DNA from: Alphaproteobacteria bacterium
Lineage (GTDB): Bacteria > Pseudomonadota > Alphaproteobacteria > JACAEB01
Length of the DNA stretch: 64,000 nucleotides
Assembly (NCBI GenBank): GCA_024236075.1
Contig: JACKLE010000003.1
Coordinates: forward strand, 62,001-126,000
Direction of reading: 5' to 3'
Shown here: positions 44,234 through 52,063 of the stretch, one piece after another
Numbering within the stretch: the stretch's first letter is position 1
How the letters are laid out: each line of letters begins with the position of its first letter
Position numbers and translations under genes: made by a program
The notes under the pieces: model-generated
Databases searched by the model: none
The model's input: the letters and a program-made list of their open reading frames with translations, nothing else
Told to the model about the DNA's origin: nothing

Positions 44234-45889
44234 CTATTCCCAGGTCTCCCGAACGCCCCTGCGCCGGCCCGAAACCGCCGCGCGCTGCGGCCGGCGATAG
44301 GGCTCGGGAGCGGCCGGCGTCGCCTCGGGCCGGCCGAAGAAATAGCCTTGCCCCAATCCGATCCCGAGCTCGCGCAGCGCGGTCGCCTGCTCCTCGGTTT
44401 CGATCATCTCCGCGATGATTCCGACCTCGAGATCGACGCACAGGCGCACCATTCCGCGCAGCATGGCGTCGTCGCGCCTCGACTGGCCGAGGCGCTTCAC
44501 ATAGGCGCCGTCGATCTTCACGAAATCGACGCTGAGCGCCTGGAGATAGGGGAACGAAGCCGCTCCGGCGCCGAAATCGTCGAGGCAGACGCGCGGGCCG
44601 AGCCGGCGGATCGCGTCGACGGCCTTGGCGGCCGCGGCGAGATCGCGGATCGCGGCGCTCTCGGTGACCTCGACGAAGAGGCGCGGGGCGATCGCGCGCT
44701 TCGCGCCGAGGAGGGCCACCAGGCGGGTCACGAAGGCGGGATCGGTGAGCGATTCGCCCGAGACGTTGACCGCGAGCTTGAGCGAATCGCGCCGAGCCTC
44801 GAGGAGGTCGGCGGCGTGCGAGCAGCAGGCGAGGTCGACGCGCTGGATGAGGCCGAGCTCCTCGGCGAAGCGAATCGTCTCAGCGGGGCTCGCGCCCTTC
44901 TCGAAGCGCACGAGCATCTCGTAGTGATGCACCGCGCCGCTCTCCAGGCTGACGATCGGCTGGTAGTGGTACTCGAAGTCGTTGCAGCGCATGCGCGTCT
45001 CGAAGCGCTCCATCTTCTCGGCGGTCTCGGCGAAGATCCGCTCGAAGGCGGCCGCGGCGTCCGGCGCTCCGTCCGCTCCCTTCTCGGCGAAGCTCGCAAG
45101 GGCGTAGCGGATCGAGCGGACGGCGTGGGGGGCCTTGAGCCCTTCCGGCGCGAGGCTCAGCTCGGCATGGGCCACCTGGGTGCCTTCGCCGGCCGGGTCC
45201 AATGCCCGCGCGACCTCCGCGATCTGTCCCGGCAGGGCGTCCGCGCCGCCCTGGTGGATCAGGCCGAAGCGCGTCTCGGAGAGCCGTCCCGCCGAGCGTC
45301 CGTCGACGGAGGAGAGGTTGATGAGCGTTCCGATCTTGCGCAGGAGATCGGCCGCGCTCGCCTCGGGAAGGCGGGACCGGATGGCCGTGAGCTCGGGCAG
45401 CTCGAGCAGCATCATCTGGGCGCTCGGTTCGTAGCTGTTCGCCCGCCCGGCGATCTCGGTCGCGAGCGCGGCGAAGGCCTTGCCGTCGAGGAGGCGCGCT
45501 TCGCCGTCGAGCGGCGCTCCCGCCGCGGCATCGGCCGGCGGGGCGGCGCGCGAGAGCGTGCAGGCGATGCGTCTTTCGTTGCCCGGCAGGCGGCAGGCGT
45601 TGAGCCGCGCATAGGCGGGCTCGTCCTTGCGTCCGGCGGCAAGGCGGATCCGCACCGGCCCGCAGCGCGCGCCGACCTTCAGGTGGTCGAGCAGGGCGCT
45701 GACCAGCGAGCGGTCGGCCTCCACGACGAGGCTGCGCCAATTCCGCCCGACGAGATCCTTGTCGGCGCCGTCGGCGAGGCCGCGCGTCGCGCCGAGCGCG
45801 AAGGCGATGCGCCCCTCGAGATCGGTCTCGAAGAGGAGGTCGGCGCTCGCGAAGGCGAAGGAGAGGAAGCGGGCGTCGCTCGGCTGCAT
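44234..45889 (-). CDS. EAL domain protein, probable cyclic-di-GMP phosphodiesterase
   Basis: This 551-residue soluble protein has a PAS-like N-terminal part (about 10-110), a middle region (about 140-270) that looks like a degenerate GGDEF-type fold, and a C-terminal EAL domain (about 295-535). The EAL motif reads EML (HYEMLVRFE), but the catalytic set is otherwise present: N in LAVNVSGESL, E in FVEVTES, DD in CLDDFGAG, K in FVKIDGAY, E in IAEMIETEEQA, and Q in GLGQGYFFGRP. It is therefore probably active. ATG 45889 lacks a clear ribosome site. Confidence 0.9.
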   Translation of the reverse strand: MQPSDARFLSFAFASADLLFETDLEGRIAFALGATRGLADGADKDLVGRNWRSLVVEADRSLVSALLDHLKVGARCGPVRIRLAAGRKDEPAYARLNACRLPGNERRIACTLSRAAPPADAAAGAPLDGEARLLDGKAFAALATEIAGRANSYEPSAQMMLLELPELTAIRSRLPEASAADLLRKIGTLINLSSVDGRSAGRLSETRFGLIHQGGADALPGQIAEVARALDPAGEGTQVAHAELSLAPEGLKAPHAVRSIRYALASFAEKGADGAPDAAAAFERIFAETAEKMERFETRMRCNDFEYHYQPIVSLESGAVHHYEMLVRFEKGASPAETIRFAEELGLIQRVDLACCSHAADLLEARRDSLKLAVNVSGESLTDPAFVTRLVALLGAKRAIAPRLFVEVTESAAIRDLAAAAKAVDAIRRLGPRVCLDDFGAGAASFPYLQALSVDFVKIDGAYVKRLGQSRRDDAMLRGMVRLCVDLEVGIIAEMIETEEQATALRELGIGLGQGYFFGRPEATPAAPEPYRRPQRAAVSGRRRGVRETWE

Positions 45890-46013
45890 TTTTCGTTCGA
45901 CAGGTTCGTGGTTTCGCGCGGCCGCCCCGAAGGACCATGCGCCGCCAAGAGTTGAGGCCGCGTTACCGCCAGGTAGCCGGGCGAGGCTCGGCGCTTTACC
46001 TATGGAGGGGCCG

Positions 46014-46029
46014 ATGCGATAGTCGCGCC
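46014..46029 (+). promoter_or_regulatory. Candidate promoter for the NDUFA12-mlaD-DUF2155 genes
   Basis: ATGCGATAGTCGCGCC is nearly identical to the candidate promoter at 20244-20259 (ATGCTATAGTCGCGCC). The -10 hexamer would be GATAGT (46018-46023), 60 bp before the start codon. Confidence 0.4.
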
Positions 46030-46082
46030 GGCGTGAGAGGCGCGGGTTGCCTCGCGGTTCGCGAGGGGGAAGGGCGAGCGCG

Positions 46083-46472
46083 GTGTTGAGACTGTTGAGC
46101 CTCATCTTCACCTGGTGGAACTCGCAGACCATCGGCACCTGGTGGACGACGCTCAAGCGCGGCCGCGAGGTCGGCCGCGACGCTCAGGACAATCGCTATT
46201 TCGAGGAGAAGCGCTCGCGTAAAGGAGAGCGCAAGCGTCGCTGGGTAATCTATGCGGGCCTTGTAGAGGCCTCGCGCGTGCCGCCGGAATGGCACGCCTG
46301 GCTGCACTACATGGTCGACGAGGTGCCGGCCGAGGCGAAAAGGGCCGCTTGGGAAAAGCCCCACAGGCCCAACCTCACCGGCACCGCGCAGGCCTATCGG
46401 CCGCCCGGAAGCCTCGAAGCGGCGGCGGTCCGGCCTCCGGCGACCGGGGACTACGAGGCCTGGCGCCCCTGA
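46083..46472 (+). CDS. NDUFA12-family complex I subunit homolog
   Basis: This 129-residue homolog of the mitochondrial NDUFA12 (17.2 kDa) accessory subunit of NADH:ubiquinone oxidoreductase is typical of alphaproteobacteria. The pattern includes IGTWWTTLKRGREVGRD, DNRYFEEKR, RRWVIYAG and VPPEWHAWLHYMVDEVP. The start is GTG 46083 with GGGGGAAGGG upstream. It precedes mlaD by 64 bp. Confidence 0.9.
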   Translation: MLRLLSLIFTWWNSQTIGTWWTTLKRGREVGRDAQDNRYFEEKRSRKGERKRRWVIYAGLVEASRVPPEWHAWLHYMVDEVPAEAKRAAWEKPHRPNLTGTAQAYRPPGSLEAAAVRPPATGDYEAWRP

Positions 46473-46536
46473 AGGGCGGGAGCCGCTCCGGGGGCGGGGC
46501 GGCCCCAAGGGCCACGACGAGCTAGGGGATCTGGCG

Positions 46537-46995
46537 ATGCGCAACACACTGGTCGAGACGCTGACGGGCGCGGTCGTGCTGGCCGTCGCGGGCTTCTTTC
46601 TCTTCTTCGCCTACACCACGACGGGCATGACGACGGGCTCGGGCTACACGCTCGTCGCGCGCTTCAACCGCGCCGAGGGCATCAATGTCGGAACGGATGT
46701 GCGCATCTCCGGCATCAAGGTCGGCTCGGTGGAGAAGGTCGAGCTCGATCCCAGGACCTTCGAGGCCATCACGACGCTGCGGGTCGACACGCGCTACGAG
46801 ATCCCGGACGATTCGGTGGCCAAGATCGCGATGAGCGGCCTGCTCGGCGACAATTTCGTGGCCATAGATCCGGGCGGCAGCGAGGGCCTCTTGAAGGAAG
46901 GCCAGGACTTCCTCCAGACGACGGGCTCGGTCGACCTCATGGGCCTCATCAGCGAGGCCATCTTCAGCACCAAGAAGGACGACAAGAAGGAATAG
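46537..46995 (+). CDS. mlaD: MCE-domain lipid-transport protein MlaD
   Basis: This 152-residue protein has an N-terminal transmembrane anchor (about 8-28) and an MCE domain (about 38-116) with TLVARFNRAEGINVGTDV and MSGLLGDNFVAID. MlaD forms the periplasmic ring of the Mla phospholipid transporter. The other mla genes are absent here, as usual for this alphaproteobacterial locus. A charged KKDDKKE tail ends the protein. Confidence 0.92.
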   Translation: MRNTLVETLTGAVVLAVAGFFLFFAYTTTGMTTGSGYTLVARFNRAEGINVGTDVRISGIKVGSVEKVELDPRTFEAITTLRVDTRYEIPDDSVAKIAMSGLLGDNFVAIDPGGSEGLLKEGQDFLQTTGSVDLMGLISEAIFSTKKDDKKE

Positions 46996-46998
46996 TCC

Positions 46999-47649
46999 GT
47001 GGCGCCGCTCAACAGCACGCTCGCTCTGGCGGCGGCCTTGGCGCTCCTCGCCGTGCCGGCATGGGCACAGGACGAGATGCCGCCCGACGCGCCGCCGCCG
47101 GTCTACGATTCCCCGGTCGCGCCCTTGCCCGAAACGGCTCCGGAGGACGCGCCCGCGCCGAGCGTGGGGACGCCGGTGACGCCGTGGACGGGCGAGGCCG
47201 TCGCGCCGCTGCCCGACGAGGAGCCGCGCCCGCCGATGGTCGCGGTCTTCCGCGCGCTCGACAAGATCACCGCGCGCATCGCGAGGATCGAGGTGGGCGA
47301 GGGCGAGACCGCCCATTTCGGCACGCTCGACGTGACGGTGCGGGCCTGCTCGAAGCGCCCGCCCGAGGAGCCGCCAGAGGTCACCGCCTTCGTCGAGATC
47401 AAGGACGAGCGCCAGGCCGCCGGAGCCGAGGACGAGACGCGCCTGCGCAGCGGCATAGAGGGCTCGACGGGGCCGAACGCGACGTCGGCGGCGACGGGCG
47501 AGCGCACCGTTCCGGCGGCGCAGGACGGCTTCGTCTTCTCCGGCTGGATGTTCGCCTCGAGCCCGTCGCTGGCCGCGCTCGAGCACCCCGTCTATGACGT
47601 GTGGCTCATCGACTGCAAGCCCGCGGCCGAGCCTGCGCCGGCGCCCTGA
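46999..47649 (+). CDS. DUF2155 exported protein
   Basis: This 216-residue protein has a signal peptide (about 1-23, ending AWA), then a long Pro/Glu/Ala-rich linker, then a DUF2155 domain (about 85-205) with LDKITARIARIEVGEGETAHFGTLDVTVRAC, given here as ARIEVGEGETAHFGTL plus VTVRAC, then FSGWMFASSPSLAALEHPVYDVW and a second Cys. Start is GTG, 4 bp after the mlaD stop, with AAGGA as ribosome site. The function is unknown; the neighbourhood with aat is conserved. Confidence 0.85.
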   Translation: MAPLNSTLALAAALALLAVPAWAQDEMPPDAPPPVYDSPVAPLPETAPEDAPAPSVGTPVTPWTGEAVAPLPDEEPRPPMVAVFRALDKITARIARIEVGEGETAHFGTLDVTVRACSKRPPEEPPEVTAFVEIKDERQAAGAEDETRLRSGIEGSTGPNATSAATGERTVPAAQDGFVFSGWMFASSPSLAALEHPVYDVWLIDCKPAAEPAPAP

Positions 47650-47655
47650 GGCCGG

Positions 47656-48330
47656 CTAGGCGACCTTCAACGCGGCGAGCGCCGCCGCGCCGCTCGCCTC
47701 CTTCGGCAGCGCGAAGAAATCGGCGCTCGTCTCGATGGCGGGGGCGAGCCGGGCGCGATAGTCGGCACGCGGAATTTCGATCGTGCCGAACTGGCCGAGA
47801 TGCTCGGTGAAGAACTGCGTGTCGAGGAGCGTGAAGCCGCCCGCCTTGAGGCGCGCCGCGAGATGGACGAGGGCGACCTTGCTCGCGTCCCGCTGGAAGG
47901 AGAACATGCTCTCGCCGAAGAACGCGCCGCCCAGCGCAACGCCGTAAAGTCCCCCCGCCAGCTCGCCCTCGGCCCAGGCTTCCACGGAATGGGCGTAGCC
48001 GCGCTCGTGGAGCTCGCTGTAGACGCGGACGATCTGCTCGTTGATCCAGGTGTCGGCGCGGCCGGCCTCGACCGAGGCGCAGGCCTTCAGGATGCCGGCG
48101 AAATCCTGGTCGACCGTCACGCGGAAGCGGTCCTGGCGGACGGTGCGGGCGAGCCGGCGCGGAACGTGGAAGCCGTCGAGCGGCAGGACGCCGCGCTTCT
48201 TCGGATCGACCCAGACGACCTCGGGGTCGAGACGGCTCTCGGCCATCGGGAAGAAGCCCGCGGCATAGGCCCGAAGCACCAGATCCGCGGTGACGGGCAC
48301 GGCGCCGGGCGTCTCATCCTTCGCGGCCAA
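47656..48330 (-). CDS. aat: Leucyl/phenylalanyl-tRNA-protein transferase
   Basis: Aat adds Leu or Phe to N-terminal Lys/Arg for the N-degron pathway. The protein has about 224 residues. VLRAYAAGFFPMAE is the N-terminal signature, then VDPKKRGVLPLDGFHVPR and LYGVALGGAFFGESMFS. The start is uncertain: TTG 48330 has a strong GAGGAG site and overlaps accC by 17 bp; GTG 48300 would give a slightly short N-terminus. It is the last gene of aroQ-accB-accC-aat. Confidence 0.94.
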   Translation of the reverse strand: MAAKDETPGAVPVTADLVLRAYAAGFFPMAESRLDPEVVWVDPKKRGVLPLDGFHVPRRLARTVRQDRFRVTVDQDFAGILKACASVEAGRADTWINEQIVRVYSELHERGYAHSVEAWAEGELAGGLYGVALGGAFFGESMFSFQRDASKVALVHLAARLKAGGFTLLDTQFFTEHLGQFGTIEIPRADYRARLAPAIETSADFFALPKEASGAAALAALKVA

Positions 48331-49669
48331 GGAACTCCTCGAGCCAATGGATGTGGTAGTCGCCCGCGCGGAACTCCTCGTCGCGCACGATCTCCGCGAA
48401 CAGGGGAAGCGTCGTGTCGATGCCCTCGACGACGAATTCCTTGAGGGCGCGCTCGAGCCGGCTCAGCGCCTCGGCCCTGTTTCGTCCGTGCACGATGAGC
48501 TTGGCGACCATGCTGTCGTAATAGGGCGGGATGCGATAGCCGGAATAGGCGGCCGAATCGACGCGCACGCCGAGGCCGCCCGGCGTGTGATAGGCCTTCA
48601 CGAGCCCCGGCGAGGGCGTGAAGGTCCTCGGGTTCTCCGCATTGACGCGGCACTCGATCGCGTGGCCCGAGATGGTGACGTCCTTCTGCGTGAAGCCCAA
48701 GGGCTCGCCGGCCGCGATCCGGATCTGCTCGCGGACGAGGTCGAGGCCCGTGACGAACTCGGTCACCGGGTGCTCGACCTGGAGGCGCGTGTTCATCTCG
48801 ATGAAGTAGAACTCGCCGTTCTCGTAGAGGAACTCGACGGTGCCGACGCCGAGATAGCCGAGCTTGGAGAGCCCGCGCGTCACGATCTCGCCGATGCGCG
48901 CGCGCTCCTTCGCCTCAAGGACGGGCGAGGGCGCCTCCTCGATGAGCTTCTGGTGGCGGCGCTGGATGGAGCAGTCGCGCTCGCCGAGATGGAGGACCGT
49001 GCCCCGGCTGTCCGCGATGACCTGAATTTCGATGTGGCGCGGGCGCTCGAGATATTTCTCGAGGTAGACCGCATCGTCCCCGAAGGCGGCCTTGGCCTCG
49101 GCGCGCGCGGTCGAGAGCGCGCTCGCGAGGCCCTCGGCGCCGCGTGCGACCTTCATGCCGCGCCCGCCGCCGCCCGCCGCCGCCTTGACGAGGACCGGAT
49201 AGCCGATGCGCGCGGCGATGCGGGCCGCCTCCTCGTCGCCCGCGACGCCGCCGTCCGAGCCCGGAACGACCGGCACGCCGAGCTTGCGCATCGCGGCCTT
49301 GGCGGCGATCTTGTCGCCCATGAGGCGCATATGCTCCGCCGTCGGACCGATGAAGGTGAGGTTGTGCGCCGTCACGATCTCGGCGAAGCGGGGGTTCTCC
49401 GAGAGGAAGCCGTAGCCCGGGTGGATCGCCTCGGCGCCCGTGATCTCGCAGGCCGCGATGATGGCGGGAATGTTGAGATAGCTCTGCGCGGCGGGCGGCG
49501 GGCCGATGCACACGCTCTCGTCGGCGAGGCGCACATGCATGGCGTCGGCGTCGGCCGTCGAGTGGATCGCCACCGTCGCGATGCCCATCTCGTGGCAGGC
49601 GCGGTTCACCCGGAGCGCGATCTCGCCCCGGTTCGCGATCAGGATTTTTTCGAACTTGCGCGGCGCCAT
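48314..49669 (-). CDS. accC: Biotin carboxylase AccC
   Basis: This is the ATP-grasp subunit of acetyl-CoA carboxylase, 451 residues. FEKILIANRGEIALRV opens the protein; the Gly-rich ATP loop is KAAAGGGGRGMKV; catalytic segments are YFIEMNTRLQVEHPVTE and the HIEIQ motif. ATG 49669 has GGGGAG upstream; it lies 25 bp after accB. Confidence 0.97.
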   Translation of the reverse strand: MAPRKFEKILIANRGEIALRVNRACHEMGIATVAIHSTADADAMHVRLADESVCIGPPPAAQSYLNIPAIIAACEITGAEAIHPGYGFLSENPRFAEIVTAHNLTFIGPTAEHMRLMGDKIAAKAAMRKLGVPVVPGSDGGVAGDEEAARIAARIGYPVLVKAAAGGGGRGMKVARGAEGLASALSTARAEAKAAFGDDAVYLEKYLERPRHIEIQVIADSRGTVLHLGERDCSIQRRHQKLIEEAPSPVLEAKERARIGEIVTRGLSKLGYLGVGTVEFLYENGEFYFIEMNTRLQVEHPVTEFVTGLDLVREQIRIAAGEPLGFTQKDVTISGHAIECRVNAENPRTFTPSPGLVKAYHTPGGLGVRVDSAAYSGYRIPPYYDSMVAKLIVHGRNRAEALSRLERALKEFVVEGIDTTLPLFAEIVRDEEFRAGDYHIHWLEEFLGREG

Positions 49670-49694
49670 CGCTCTCCCCGGGGGCCGGCGCCCC

Positions 49695-50177
49695 TCACTC
49701 GATGATGACGAGCGGCTCGCCGAACTCGACCGGCTGGGCGTCGCTGAAGAGGATGCGCGCGACGCGCCCGCCGCGCGGCGCGGGGATCGGGTTCATGGTC
49801 TTCATCGCCTCGACGATGAGGAGGGTCTGGCCCTCGCTCACCTGGTCGCCGACCTTGACGAAGGGTGCCGCGCCCGGCGAGGGGGCCATATAGGCCGTGC
49901 CGACCATGGGCGAGGCGACGACCCCCGGATGGTTCGCGAGATCCTCGCCGGCCGCCGGCGCGGCCTCGGCGGCGGCCGCCGCCGCCGCGTGGTGCAGGGC
50001 CGCCGGAGCGGCCAGGTGCTGCACGACCTGGCGCGCGACGCGCAGGCGCAGGCCCGCCGTCTCGACCTCGATCTCCGAAAGCTGCGTCTCGTCGAGCAGG
50101 GCGGCGAGCTCGCGGATGAGCGCGGCGTCGATGGCCTTGGCGGAGTCGTCTTGGGACGCTTTCTTGGTCGTCGTCAC
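49695..50177 (-). CDS. accB: Biotin carboxyl carrier protein AccB
   Basis: This 160-residue protein carries biotin for acetyl-CoA carboxylase. The biotinyl domain (about 85-160) contains VEAMKTMNPI with the modified Lys at 126. A flexible Ala/Pro-rich linker (about 55-80) separates it from the N-terminal helix. The start is GTG, overlapping the aroQ stop by 4 bp (GTGA). Confidence 0.96.
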   Translation of the reverse strand: MTTTKKASQDDSAKAIDAALIRELAALLDETQLSEIEVETAGLRLRVARQVVQHLAAPAALHHAAAAAAAEAAPAAGEDLANHPGVVASPMVGTAYMAPSPGAAPFVKVGDQVSEGQTLLIVEAMKTMNPIPAPRGGRVARILFSDAQPVEFGEPLVIIE

Positions 50178-50641
50178 GCGGATGACCCTTCTGCGCGGGC
50201 GCCGAGGCGGGCCGCTATGGCCTCAAGTGCGAGAATATACCCCTGCGCGCCGAGCCCGCAGATGAGGCCCAGGGCAACGTCCGAGAGGTAGGAATGGTGG
50301 CGGAAGCTCTCACGTTTGAAGAGGTTCGACAAGTGCACCTCGACGAAGACGACCTGCGGGGGAAGGGTCAGGACCGCATCGCGGAGCGCCACCGAGGTGT
50401 GCGAGTATCCGCCCGCGTTGATGACGAGCCCCTGGGCCTCCTCGCGCGCCTCGTGGACCCAGTCGACGAGCACGCCCTCGTGATTCGACTGGCGGAACTC
50501 GACCTCGAGCCCGAGGCCGCGCGCCTTCGCGGCGCAGGCCCGCCCGATGTCCTCCAGCGTGTCGCGGCCGTAGACCTCGGGCTCCCGAAGGCCCAGGAGG
50601 TTGAGGTTCGGTCCGTTGAGGACGAAGACTTTCGCGCCCAT
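50174..50641 (-). CDS. aroQ: Type II 3-dehydroquinate dehydratase AroQ
   Basis: This shikimate-pathway enzyme has 155 residues. VFVLNGPNLNLLGLREPEVYG includes the catalytic Tyr region; QSNHEGVLVDW, INAGGYSHTSVALRDA and VEVHLSN are the remaining family motifs. ATG 50641 is chosen over upstream starts because it gives the standard length. It leads the accB-accC-aat operon and is divergent from the thiazole synthase gene across 74 bp. Confidence 0.96.
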   Translation of the reverse strand: MGAKVFVLNGPNLNLLGLREPEVYGRDTLEDIGRACAAKARGLGLEVEFRQSNHEGVLVDWVHEAREEAQGLVINAGGYSHTSVALRDAVLTLPPQVVFVEVHLSNLFKRESFRHHSYLSDVALGLICGLGAQGYILALEAIAARLGARAEGSSA

Positions 50642-50715
50642 CTTCCACTCGCTCCACCGGCGGGCGCGAGAGGGTGCCCGCCATGCCATCCGAAAGAGCA
50701 CGAGGAGCCTTAACG

Positions 50716-51693
50716 ATGCAAATCACCCTCAACGGCGAGCCGCGCACGCTTTCGCGGGCCCTGACGGTCGCCGAGCTCCTCGCCGAGCTCGATCTCGAGG
50801 CGCGCAAGATCGCCGTGGAGCGCAACCTGGCGATCGTGCCCCGCTCGGCCTATGGCGAGACGCGCCTCGAGGCCGGCGACCGGCTCGAGATCGTGCATTT
50901 CATCGGCGGGGGCGATGCGGGCCGCGACGACCCGCTCGTCATCGCCGGGCGGCGCTTCGCCTCGCGCCTCATCGTCGGCACCGGCAAGTACGCGTCCTAC
51001 GAGGAGAACGCGCGGGCGCTCGAGGCGAGCGGGGCGGAGATCGTCACCGTCGCCGTGCGGCGCGTGAACCTCACCGACCGCTCGAAGCCGATGCTGGTCG
51101 ATCACATCGACCCGAGGAAATACACCTTCCTTCCGAACACGGCGGGCTGCTTCACCGGCGAGGAGGCGGTCCGCACCCTGCGCCTCGCGCGCGAGGCGGG
51201 CGGCTGGAGCCTCGTCAAGCTCGAGGTGCTCGGCGACCGCAAGACGCTCTATCCCGACATGATCGAGACCCTGCGCGCGGCGGAGCTCCTGATCGGCGAG
51301 GGCTTCGAGGTGATGGTCTATTGCAGCGACGATCCGCTGATGGCCAAGCGCCTCGAGGAGATCGGCTGCTGCGCGATCATGCCCCTCGGCGCGCCGATCG
51401 GCTCCGGGCTCGGCATCCAGAACGCCGTCAACATCCGCCTCATCGTCGAGGAGGCGAAGGTGCCGGTCCTCGTCGACGCGGGCGTCGGCACGGCCTCGGA
51501 CGCCGCGGTCGCGATGGAGCTCGGCTGCGACGCGGTGCTCATGAACACGGCGATCGCCGAGGCCAAGGACCCCGTGCGCATGGCCCGCGCCATGCGCCAC
51601 GCCGTCATCGCGGGACGCGAGGCCTACCTTGCGGGCCGCATGCCGAAAAGGCGCTATGCCGACCCGTCCTCGCCGCTCGCCGGGCTGATCTAG
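50716..51693 (+). CDS. thiSG: ThiS-ThiG fusion: sulfur carrier and thiazole synthase
   Basis: This single 325-residue chain joins ThiS (about 1-66, MQITLNGEPRT to IVHFIGGG) to ThiG (about 75-325). The ThiG Schiff-base Lys is about K168 in SLVKLEVLGD, and phosphate-binding DAGVGTASDAA is present. ThiS normally ends in a free Gly-Gly that is thiocarboxylated; here the Gly-Gly-Gly (64-66) is internal. Such fusions are known in some bacteria. No TPP riboswitch is visible in the 74-bp upstream space, and no other thi gene is adjacent. Confidence 0.93.
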   Translation: MQITLNGEPRTLSRALTVAELLAELDLEARKIAVERNLAIVPRSAYGETRLEAGDRLEIVHFIGGGDAGRDDPLVIAGRRFASRLIVGTGKYASYEENARALEASGAEIVTVAVRRVNLTDRSKPMLVDHIDPRKYTFLPNTAGCFTGEEAVRTLRLAREAGGWSLVKLEVLGDRKTLYPDMIETLRAAELLIGEGFEVMVYCSDDPLMAKRLEEIGCCAIMPLGAPIGSGLGIQNAVNIRLIVEEAKVPVLVDAGVGTASDAAVAMELGCDAVLMNTAIAEAKDPVRMARAMRHAVIAGREAYLAGRMPKRRYADPSSPLAGLI

Positions 51694-51716
51694 GGTGCGG
51701 CTCACGACCTCAAAGC

Positions 51717-51905
51717 CGTCATCCCGGAGCTTAGGTGAGCCCGGAAATGCTTGCATTTCCGGCCTTGCGAGCCTTGGCGTCCGGGATCTGCTGCCGGGCG
51801 ATGCTCCGCAAGCGGCAGATCCCGGACAGCTCAATTTGCCAACCAAATCAAACCCCGGCTCTCGCCGGGGCATGGATTTAGGGCAAATTGGCTTCCGGGA
51901 TGACG
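51717..51905. mobile_element. 189-bp MITE-like element with nested hairpins
   Basis: Terminal inverted repeats CGTCATCCCGGA (51717-51728) and TCCGGGATGACG (51894-51905) are perfect. Inside are three hairpins: CCGGAAATGC-tt-GCATTTCCGG (51741-51762), GTCCGGGATCTGC/GCAGATCCCGGAC (51779-51827), and CAATTTGCC/GGCAAATTG (51832-51890), which encloses CCCCGGC-tctc-GCCGGGG. It has no coding capacity. It looks like a non-autonomous or REP-type dispersed repeat. Confidence 0.75.
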
Positions 51906-51941
51906 GTCGTTGAGTACAGACCCCAGCTCAGCCAGCGCTTG

Positions 51942-51959
51942 GATCGGGTCTACCCGATC
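51942..51959. repeat. Short perfect inverted repeat
   Basis: GATCGGGT-ct-ACCCGATC, 8-bp arms, lies between the MITE-like element and the dsbA 3' end. Its role is unknown. The rest of 51906-52040 shows nothing recognisable. Confidence 0.45.
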
Positions 51960-52040
51960 GGAAGACGTCGTCCTCCGCGAAGGCAGAAATCTAGTCCCGC
52001 CGGCGCGGACCGCGACGGCGACAGGCGATCCCGTCGGTTG

Positions 52041-52058
52041 GCCGAAAATCCTTTCGGC
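52041..52058 (-). terminator. Terminator-like hairpin after the DsbA gene
   Basis: GCCGAAA-atcc-TTTCGGC, perfect 7-bp arms, lies 5 bp beyond the stop. It has an A/T-rich top but no T-run after it. Confidence 0.4.
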
Positions 52059-52063
52059 GCGCC

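Noticed and set aside
44234..45889. EAL protein as a degenerate, inactive receptor because of EML instead of EAL
   Set aside because: The Glu of the motif is kept and the other catalytic residues are visible, so the Ala-to-Met change alone is not evidence of inactivity.
50642..50715. TPP riboswitch before the ThiS-ThiG gene
   Set aside because: The space is only 74 bp and lacks the CTGAGA and ACCTGATC-type thi-box elements.
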